This document shows positions 1 to 7,203 of a stretch of 8,738 bases of DNA, in pieces. The translations under genes and the position numbers were made by a program. How positions within the stretch are numbered: the first letter of the stretch is position 1; every line of letters begins with the position of its first letter. This DNA comes from Collinsella sp. (GTDB lineage: Bacteria > Actinomycetota > Coriobacteriia > Coriobacteriales > Coriobacteriaceae). The stretch lies in NCBI GenBank assembly GCA_019414465.1, contig DXLY01000081.1, positions 1 through 8,738 of the forward strand, in the 5' to 3' direction. A model generated the notes under the pieces. It was not told the DNA's origin. It searched no databases and saw only the letters and a program-made list of their open reading frames with translations.

Positions 1-2495
<2,495 letters not shown>

Positions 2496-2538
2496 GGTAC
2501 CCCTTTCATGTCGTGGGCGCGCACGCCCGTTGGGCACC

Positions 2539-2576
2539 AAAAAAAGCGCCCGTCCCTGCAAGCTGGGACGAAGCGC
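2539..2576 (-). terminator. Attenuator terminator of the ileS T-box
   Basis: On the minus strand GCGCUUCGUCCC (2565-2576) and GGGACGGGCGC (2546-2556) form a stem with one bulged U around an 8-nt loop, followed directly by seven U (2539-2545). This is a textbook intrinsic terminator 44 bases before the ileS start. It competes with the antiterminator for the bases at 2565-2573. Confidence 0.93.
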
Positions 2577-2627
2577 CACAAAACGGGCCGTGTGCCCGCA
2601 AAAGCTCTTCGCTTAACCACCCAGCTT
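2560..2627 (-). promoter_or_regulatory. T-box antiterminator with variant UGGUUAA bulge
   Basis: AAGCUGGG (2620-2627) pairs perfectly with CCCAGCUU (2560-2567), and GCGAAG (2607-2612) pairs with CUUCGU (2568-2573). The seven unpaired bases between the two 5' strands are UGGUUAA (2613-2619). UGGU can pair with the ACCA end of uncharged tRNA-Ile. The usual bulge is UGGNACC, so the last three bases differ. The 3' strand shares CGUCCC with the terminator, so the two folds exclude each other. An extra GC-rich hairpin (2584-2598) sits in the apical region. Confidence 0.8.
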
Positions 2628-2852
2628 AGATGCCCTCGCCCGCGTAATCGCGCGCTCGCATCCGTTACTCGGCTGGCCTGTATCGACGACCATCTCGGCG
2701 ATATCTACTAAGATGTGCCTGTGCGGCACATCCGTTGGGACCGCAGCTCCGGGGTGATTTTCATCGGTCGCATGCACGGGTTCTCAGCGCTCCCCGCTCT
2801 CTGTAGCATGCGGACGGCCGACTACTCGTCCCCATCAATGCTCATGCGGTGT

Positions 2853-2881
2853 ATGCTAGCACGTTCCGCGCCGGCGAAAAA
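2853..2881 (-). promoter_or_regulatory. Possible ileS promoter
   Basis: A TAGCAT -10 element (2853-2858) preceded by TGC (extended -10 style) lies about 20 bases before the T-box stem I. The -35 position 17 bases further up reads TTTTTC (2876-2881), a poor match. Transcription would begin near 2846, just upstream of the first T-box helix, which is where a T-box leader should start. Placement rests mainly on that geometry. Confidence 0.35.
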
Positions 2882-2982
2882 CCCTCAACACTGGTTTTAT
2901 ACGTTCGAAATTTCTCGCGGCTGTGGACCTTCTCTTGGAGCAAAATACCTGAAAGCACTTTATCGAACGAAAGAAGGTTGCT

Positions 2983-4065
2983 ATGCGCACGATTGGAATG
3001 AGCGACTACACCGTTGGCGAGGATTGCTTTGACGAGCTGCCCACCGCACTGGCGGAGTACGGAGCGACCAAGGTCGCGATCATCGGTGGCAAGCGGGCAC
3101 TGGCCGCAGCACTTCCCGGTATCGAAGCTGCGCTAGCGGGTACCGACGTCGAGATTCTGGAGACGCGCGTCTACGGCACCAACAGTACGCGTGCCAATAT
3201 CGCCAAGGTCGTGAACTCCCCTGCCTGCCAGGAAGCTGACGTGCTTATCGCATGCGGCGGCGGCAAGGCGCTCGACACCGTGAAGACCGCAGCTATCGAA
3301 CTCAAGAAGATCGTCTTTACGGTCCCGACGATCTGTTCCAACTGCTCCGCCGCGACCGCTATTGCTGTCGTGTACAACGACGACGGCTCGCTCGAGGGCT
3401 ATTCGTACCCCAACCGACCGGCGCACATCTTCATCAACCCCAAGATCATCGCCGAGGCACCGGCAGAGTATTTCTGGGCCGGCGTAGGCGATGCCCTGTC
3501 TAAGCAGCCAGAGGTCGAGTACGCCACGAGCGCCGGTAATTTGGAGCACACCGCCGGTCTTGGCCTGGCGCTTGCCCGCACCTGCTCCGAGCCGCTGTTT
3601 ACCTATGGCGTCCAGGGTCTTGAGGACGTGCGCCAGGACCTGTCGAGCGAGGCCGTCAAGCAAATCGCACTCGATATCGTGGTCAATACGGGCTATGTCT
3701 CGAACCTGACCAACCAAAACGATTACTACTACAACTCGAGCGTGGCACACGCGTTCTACAACGCCACCTGCAGCATTCCGCGTGAGGGCACCTACCTGCA
3801 CGGCGAGGTCGTGAGCCTGGGCGTGCTCGTGTTGTTCGCCTACACGGGCAACACCGAGAACCTTAAGCGCTACGCTGCCTTTAACAAGCAGATGGGGCTG
3901 CCCGTGACGCTTGAGCAGGTCGGGCTTTCCGAGTCCGATATCCCGGCCCTGTGCGAGTACGCGCACGCCACCAACGAGTGGAAGCAGGGAAACCCTGAGC
4001 CCTTCACCGACGAGAAGTTCGCCGCCGCCATCAAGGCCGCCAACGCCTACGGCCACACGCTCTAG
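2983..4065 (+). CDS. Iron/zinc-dependent alcohol dehydrogenase, GldA/HcxA type
   Basis: NAD(P)-dependent metal alcohol dehydrogenase of the group III (glycerol dehydrogenase-like) fold, cytoplasmic, 360 residues as usual for the family. The N-terminal half is a nucleotide-binding domain with CGGGKALDTVKTAA (GGGK at 92-95). The C-terminal half is helical and holds the likely metal ligands D170 (AGVGDALSK), H256 (SVAHAFYNATC) and H273 (YLHGEVVSLG), spaced as in glycerol dehydrogenases. The segment that in GldA reads STDAP, whose Asp contacts glycerol, here reads SNCSA (119-123). Cys at that place resembles the E. coli hydroxycarboxylate dehydrogenase HcxA, so glycerol need not be the substrate. 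ATG at 2983 has AAGAAGG (2971-2977) five bases upstream; a second in-frame ATG at 2998 is too far from it. The gene is divergent from ileS, stands alone, and ends at a strong hairpin. No convincing promoter could be picked upstream. Family is secure, substrate is not. Confidence 0.93.
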   Translation: MRTIGMSDYTVGEDCFDELPTALAEYGATKVAIIGGKRALAAALPGIEAALAGTDVEILETRVYGTNSTRANIAKVVNSPACQEADVLIACGGGKALDTVKTAAIELKKIVFTVPTICSNCSAATAIAVVYNDDGSLEGYSYPNRPAHIFINPKIIAEAPAEYFWAGVGDALSKQPEVEYATSAGNLEHTAGLGLALARTCSEPLFTYGVQGLEDVRQDLSSEAVKQIALDIVVNTGYVSNLTNQNDYYYNSSVAHAFYNATCSIPREGTYLHGEVVSLGVLVLFAYTGNTENLKRYAAFNKQMGLPVTLEQVGLSESDIPALCEYAHATNEWKQGNPEPFTDEKFAAAIKAANAYGHTL

Positions 4066-4074
4066 GACTGGCCC

Positions 4075-4117
4075 AAAACCACCACAAAGGGGACAGGCAC
4101 CTTTGTGGTGGTTTTTT
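4075..4117 (+). terminator. Strong intrinsic terminator between convergent genes
   Basis: A perfect 16-bp inverted repeat, AAAACCACCACAAAGG (4075-4090) with its complement (4100-4115), encloses the 9-nt loop GGACAGGCA, and T6 follows on the plus strand (4112-4117). It starts nine bases after the dehydrogenase stop codon. Its T run overlaps the stop codon of the convergent DUF523 gene, so it probably terminates both transcripts. On the minus strand the T run is only four long, so it should be weaker in that direction. Confidence 0.93.
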
Positions 4118-4571
4118 ATTGCTCCAGCATGCTGGGGTCGAACTCGCTAGCCGGGATCACGCGATAACCGTGGCGGAGCAGTAAATCAACGAAGACGCCG
4201 TTGCCCGCCGTAAGGGTGCCGCTGAATGTTCCGTCGTAGATGCGACCCGCGCCGCACGAGGGACTACGGTCCTGCAGGATGCACGCGGCGATCTCTTCCG
4301 GCCCGCCCGCCTGCTCGCACATATCGAGCGCTCGTTGGGCACCCAGGCGAAATTCGCGATCGACCGATATGCCCTCGCAGGTACGAACCTCTCCGTTCAC
4401 AATCTCGGACGGCTTGCGCGGCGTGGGCAGGCCCCCAAAGACCTCAGGGCACACGAGGAGCACCTCGGTCCCCGTGTGCTCGCAAGCCTCGACCAGCTCG
4501 CGATGGTAATTGTCGAGCCCGTTATATTTGCAGCTCTCTCCCATCAAGCAGGCACTCACCACGATCTTCAT
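4116..4571 (-). CDS. DUF523 family protein, TudS-like thiouracil desulfurase candidate
   Basis: A small cytoplasmic protein of 151 residues that is a full-length DUF523 domain. The family signatures are all there: KIVVSACLMGESCKYNG at the N-terminus (C8), VCPEVFGGLPTPRKP (C41), and QDRSPSCGAGRIYDG (C106), followed by a glycine-rich segment before the C-terminus. The three conserved cysteines match the [4Fe-4S] ligands of TudS, the DUF523 member shown to remove sulfur from 2-thiouracil; a sulfur-removal role here is by homology only. ATG at 4571 is preceded by GGGAGGG (4578-4584) with a six-base gap. A TTG five codons upstream is in frame but would lie across that ribosome binding site, so it is not used. 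The gene follows ftsH on the same strand, with a terminator hairpin between them ending only a few bases before the ribosome binding site. Confidence 0.9.
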   Translation of the reverse strand: MKIVVSACLMGESCKYNGLDNYHRELVEACEHTGTEVLLVCPEVFGGLPTPRKPSEIVNGEVRTCEGISVDREFRLGAQRALDMCEQAGGPEEIAACILQDRSPSCGAGRIYDGTFSGTLTAGNGVFVDLLLRHGYRVIPASEFDPSMLEQ

Positions 4572-4577
4572 ACATAT

Positions 4578-4584
4578 CCCTCCC
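4578..4584 (-). promoter_or_regulatory. Ribosome binding site of the DUF523 gene
   Basis: GGGAGGG lies six bases before ATG 4571 and fixes that start. It begins six bases downstream of the base of the ftsH terminator stem, so the hairpin and the ribosome binding site are nearly adjacent in the RNA. Confidence 0.85.
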
Positions 4585-4627
4585 AAACAAAACGCCCCAT
4601 TTGAGATAGAAACTCAAATGGGGCGTT
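4584..4627 (-). terminator. Intrinsic terminator after ftsH
   Basis: A perfect 15-bp inverted repeat, AACGCCCCATTTGAG (4591-4605) with its complement (4613-4627), has a 7-nt loop. Read on the minus strand it is followed by TTTTGTTT. It starts 19 bases after the ftsH stop codon. It should separate ftsH from the downstream DUF523 gene, unless some read-through feeds that gene. Confidence 0.88.
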
Positions 4628-4646
4628 CGACGTTGTGCAACCAGCC

Positions 4647-6539
4647 TTACTGCTGCTTTGGCATCAGCGGATTCTCGCGCGTGAGGAGATTCATGAACTC
4701 CTCGCCCGTGATCGTCTCCTTCTTGTACAGATAACGAGCCAGCTCATGGAGCTTAAACTTGTTCTCCTTGAGGATCTGCAGGGCGCGGTCATGTGCGTCC
4801 TCGATCAGCTTGGCGACGATCGCGTCGACGCGCTCGGCCGTACCGGGGGCACAGGTGAGCGACGTGTCCTGGTTGAGGTAGGCATTCTGAACGGTACCGA
4901 GCGCCATCATGCCAAACTCTTCCGACATACCAAAGCGCGTCACCATGTTGCGGGCGAGCTTGGTGGCCTGCTCGATATCATTGGCCGCGCCAGTCGTCAT
5001 CTCACCAAAGATGAGCTCCTCGGCAGCACGTCCGCCGCAGTAGACAGCGAGCTTGTCGAGCACCTCCTGGCGCGTGGTCAAGAAGCGCTCGTCCTCCTCG
5101 ACCTGCATGGTGTAGCCCAGAGCACCGCTCGTACGCGGCACGATGGTGATCTTCGTAACCGGCGCAGAACCCTTCTGGCGGGCGGCAACGATGGCATGGC
5201 CGATCTCGTGATAAGACACGACCTGTTTCTCGTGATCGGACAGCACCGTGGACTTACGCTGCTGGCCGGCGATGACGACCTCCACCGACTCCTCGAAGTC
5301 GTCCTGGGTTGCACGCTTGCGACCCTCGCGAACGGCGCGCAGGGCGCCCTCGTTGATGATATTGGCCAGGTCGGCGCCCGAGGCTCCGGGCGTGGCGCGG
5401 GCAATCGCGGTCAGATCGATCGGCGGCTCGGTCTTCACACTCTTGGCGTCAAGCTCGAGGATGTTCTTGCGGCCGGTCAGGTCGGGCAGCTCAACGGGGA
5501 TGCGGCGGTCAAAACGACCGGGGCGCAGCAGAGCGGGATCGAGGCTGTCAGGACGGTTGGTGGCAGCGAGGACGACGATACCCTTGTGGTTGTCGAAGCC
5601 ATCCATCTCGGTCAGCAGCTGGTTGAGCGTTTGCTCACGCTCGTCGTTGCCGCTAAAGCCGCCACCGTCACGCTTTTTGCCGATGGTATCAATCTCATCG
5701 ATAAATACGATACAGGGGGCCTTTTCCTTAGCCTGCTTAAACAGGTCGCGCACCTTGGCGGCGCCACGGCCGACGAACATCTCGACGAACTCAGAGCCCG
5801 AAATGCTAAAGAACGGTACGCCCGCCTCGCCGGCAACAGCCTTGGCAAGCAGGGTCTTACCAGTGCCAGGAGGGCCCACGAGAAGAGCACCGCGCGGCAG
5901 CTTGGCGCCGATTTCCTCATAGCGCTGCGGCTTCTCCAGAAAGTCGACGACCTCCTTCAGGGATTCCTTGGCCTCTTCCTGACCAGCAACATCCTTAAAG
6001 GTCACGCCAACATCCTTGGAGGCGATAACGCGCGCACCGGACTTACCCAGACCGCCGCCGCCAAAGCCGCCGCCACCAAAATTCATGGACGGGCCGTCAT
6101 CGCCCATGGCCTTCTTCATACGGCGGTTGAGCCACCAGCCGATGAGGAAGAAAATCGCCATGGGAAGGACGAGCGTGAGCAAGTAGTAAGTCATCAGGCC
6201 CGAGTTCTTATCGGGAACCACCGACTCCAGCGAGGCGCCGGCCTCGAGCACGCGATCGGTAAAGCCCGTGTCACTCGGCACGCCGGTCGTCTTGTAGGCG
6301 ATGTTCTCGTCCTCGCCCTTCTTGGTGTAATAAATCGAGTAATCGTCCGTGTTGTACTCGACCTTGTCGACACTCTTCTTATCGAGCGCTTTGACAAACG
6401 TCGAATAATCGGTCTTCGTAATCTGCTGCGTGTGACCGATGTTGGGGAACAGAACGGTCGAGAGCACGAGGTAGACGACGAAGGCGATGAGCACGTAGAG
6501 GATCATATTCCGTCTACGTTTGTTGTCATCCATCTCCAT
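4647..6539 (-). CDS. ftsH: ATP-dependent zinc metalloprotease FtsH
   Basis: Membrane-anchored AAA+ protease that extracts and degrades misassembled membrane proteins and some soluble regulators, acting as a hexamer. In the 630-residue form: a basic tail, TM helix about 12-31, an extracytoplasmic FtsH_ext region about 32-115, TM helix about 116-136, and a glycine-rich linker (154-164). The AAA+ domain has Walker A GPPGTGKT (222-229), pore segment MFVGRGA, Walker B IVFIDEID (277-284) and the second region of homology ending in RPGRFDRR. The M41 protease domain has HEIGH (444-448, usually HEAGH) and a third zinc ligand D521 in ANDIEQAT. Start choice: ATG 6539 has GGAG (6549-6552) nine bases upstream, while the in-frame ATG at 6554 has no ribosome binding site; using it would add five residues. 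The gene is divergent from the adenosyltransferase and followed by its own terminator. The usual neighbours tilS and hpt are not visible. Confidence 0.97.
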   Translation of the reverse strand: MEMDDNKRRRNMILYVLIAFVVYLVLSTVLFPNIGHTQQITKTDYSTFVKALDKKSVDKVEYNTDDYSIYYTKKGEDENIAYKTTGVPSDTGFTDRVLEAGASLESVVPDKNSGLMTYYLLTLVLPMAIFFLIGWWLNRRMKKAMGDDGPSMNFGGGGFGGGGLGKSGARVIASKDVGVTFKDVAGQEEAKESLKEVVDFLEKPQRYEEIGAKLPRGALLVGPPGTGKTLLAKAVAGEAGVPFFSISGSEFVEMFVGRGAAKVRDLFKQAKEKAPCIVFIDEIDTIGKKRDGGGFSGNDEREQTLNQLLTEMDGFDNHKGIVVLAATNRPDSLDPALLRPGRFDRRIPVELPDLTGRKNILELDAKSVKTEPPIDLTAIARATPGASGADLANIINEGALRAVREGRKRATQDDFEESVEVVIAGQQRKSTVLSDHEKQVVSYHEIGHAIVAARQKGSAPVTKITIVPRTSGALGYTMQVEEDERFLTTRQEVLDKLAVYCGGRAAEELIFGEMTTGAANDIEQATKLARNMVTRFGMSEEFGMMALGTVQNAYLNQDTSLTCAPGTAERVDAIVAKLIEDAHDRALQILKENKFKLHELARYLYKKETITGEEFMNLLTRENPLMPKQQ

Positions 6540-6548
6540 CTGCTTGAA

Positions 6549-6552
6549 CTCC
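6549..6552 (-). promoter_or_regulatory. Shine-Dalgarno that favours the ftsH start at 6539
   Basis: GGAG sits nine bases before ATG 6539 and overlaps the upstream in-frame ATG at 6552-6554, which itself lacks any purine-rich site. If transcription starts very near 6554 (a TAGCAT and a TATTCT hexamer lie 10-30 bases above it), a leaderless start at 6554 is the alternative. Confidence 0.5.
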
Positions 6553-6554
6553 AT

Positions 6555-6631
6555 CTACTGGGGTTGATAATGCTAACTAGAATACCCAACCCGGCCGGCG
6601 ATAAACCGACGCCGGGCACGAAAGAATAGAG
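6555..6631. promoter_or_regulatory. Divergent promoter region of ftsH and the adenosyltransferase
   Basis: These bases must hold both promoters. On the minus strand TATTCT (6579-6584) could be a -10, but no good -35 is spaced properly. On the plus strand TTGATA (6564-6569) looks like a -35 without a matching -10. A small GC hairpin, CCGGCG (6595-6600) with CGCCGG (6610-6615), lies in the probable adenosyltransferase leader. The region is too short for a cobalamin riboswitch. Individual elements are not convincing. Confidence 0.4.
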
Positions 6632-7117
6632 ATGGCATCACTCGAAGTCGGCAAGGTTCAGATCTATACGGGCGACGGCAAGGGCAAGACGACGGCTGCG
6701 CTGGGGCTCGCGCTGCGCGCCACGGGCTATGGACTTAACGTGCTCATGCTTCAGTTTGCCAAGAAGCTGCACTGCGCCGAGCATGATGCGGCACCACGCC
6801 TAGGGCTACGAATTGTACAGGCCGACCGCGACACGCCCGAGGCTTGCGCCGCACAGATCATGGAGCTCGCACGCGAGCAGATCTCACAGGTCGACGTTCT
6901 GATTTTGGACGAACTCGGCGAGGCCATGCGCCGCGGCTTCGTGACGCGCGAGGATGTCGAGGAACTGATCGCGATGAAACCCGACACCACAGAGCTCATA
7001 CTGACCGGCCGCGGCCTGCTGCCCATCGCGGACCTCGCCGACCTGGTCACCGAAATGCGCCTCGTCAAACACTACTTCGACGAAGGCCTCCTGGCCCGCC
7101 AAGGCATCGAATACTAA
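6632..7117 (+). CDS. Corrinoid adenosyltransferase, CobO/BtuR (CobA) family
   Basis: Transfers the 5'-deoxyadenosyl group of ATP to the cobalt of a reduced corrinoid, giving adenosylcobamide precursors; cytoplasmic. The 161-residue protein has a P-loop GDGKGKTT (14-21) right after a first beta strand (VQIYTG), LILDELGEAMRRG with the acidic LDE (92-94), ELILTGRG (121-128) and the C-terminal signature DLVTEMRLVKHYFDEGLLARQGIEY, all typical of the CobA/CobO/BtuR type rather than PduO or EutT. E. coli BtuR is about 196 residues; the difference is the N-terminal arm that covers the corrinoid site, which is absent here, as in other short family members. ATG 6632 has a weak purine-rich site (GAAAGAATAGAG) just upstream. 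No other B12 genes are nearby, so it may serve salvage of imported corrinoids or a pathway encoded elsewhere. It converges on the MATE gene across an inverted repeat. Confidence 0.92.
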   Translation: MASLEVGKVQIYTGDGKGKTTAALGLALRATGYGLNVLMLQFAKKLHCAEHDAAPRLGLRIVQADRDTPEACAAQIMELAREQISQVDVLILDELGEAMRRGFVTREDVEELIAMKPDTTELILTGRGLLPIADLADLVTEMRLVKHYFDEGLLARQGIEY

Positions 7118-7118
7118 T

Positions 7119-7203
7119 TGATCCGAAGGGGACGAAGGGAAACGGATCATCGACATCACGACGGAGAGCAATGAGCCGTTTTCCTCCGTCCCCCCAGGGA
7201 TCA
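7119..7203. repeat. Imperfect inverted repeat filling a convergent intergenic gap
   Basis: Two copies of a unit of about 31-32 bases face each other. The left copy (7119-7149, plus) starts TGATCC, has a GGGGACGAAGG core and ends ACGGATCA. The right copy (7172-7203, minus) starts TGATCC, has GGGGACGGAGG and ends ACGGCTCA. By hand alignment 25 of 32 columns agree. Each unit can also fold on itself through its TGATCC end (perfectly in the left copy). The 22-base spacer would be the loop of a large hairpin. The element begins one base after one stop codon and abuts the other. There is no T run, so it is not a classic terminator, but it may stop or stabilise both convergent transcripts. It resembles REP/BIME-type elements; no transposase is nearby. 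Confidence 0.75.

Larger units (their letters stand above)
2539..2836 (-). ncRNA. T-box riboswitch, isoleucine (AUC) specific, in the ileS leader
   Basis: The leader has the ordered parts of a T-box RNA. Stem I is closed by GGGG (2830-2833) with CCCC (2751-2754) and by UCGG (2818-2821) with CCGA (2764-2767). Between them lies an AGUA S-turn opposite the specifier loop, where the codon AUC is at 2756-2758, followed by A. The distal end carries the AGAGAGC motif (2796-2802) and a GAGAACCCG-type segment as in the interlocked T-loops that contact the tRNA elbow. Next are an 8-bp hairpin (2712-2719 with 2725-2732), an AGUAGA segment resembling the stem II S-turn, a stem III-like helix (2629-2633 with 2658-2662), the antiterminator and a terminator. 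The architecture is that of a transcription-attenuation T-box: uncharged tRNA-Ile(GAU) should favour read-through into ileS. Helix assignments beyond stem I and the antiterminator are by eye. Confidence 0.92.

Noticed and set aside
2496..2509. GGGGTACCGTGG near the ileS start as a second T-box bulge sequence
   Set aside because: It resembles GGTACCG by chance but lies downstream of the terminator, overlaps the ileS ribosome binding site and start codon, and has no UGGN in the right place or pairing partner.
2715..3032. A 105-codon plus-strand frame between ileS and the dehydrogenase
   Set aside because: It is antisense to the T-box stem I and overlaps the dehydrogenase ribosome binding site and start in another frame; no motif or ribosome binding site supports it.
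3133..4056. A 307-codon minus-strand frame opposite the dehydrogenase
   Set aside because: It is antisense to a gene with conserved metal ligands and cofactor motif, and its product resembles no family.
6595..6615. The GC hairpin before the adenosyltransferase as a cobalamin riboswitch or terminator
   Set aside because: It is only six base pairs, has no T run and no B12-box-like conserved core, and the region is far shorter than a cobalamin riboswitch.
4635..6629. A 664-codon open frame on the plus strand opposite ftsH
   Set aside because: It mirrors the unmistakable FtsH reading frame, has no ribosome binding site or recognisable domain, and shows the same artefactual composition as the frame opposite ileS.
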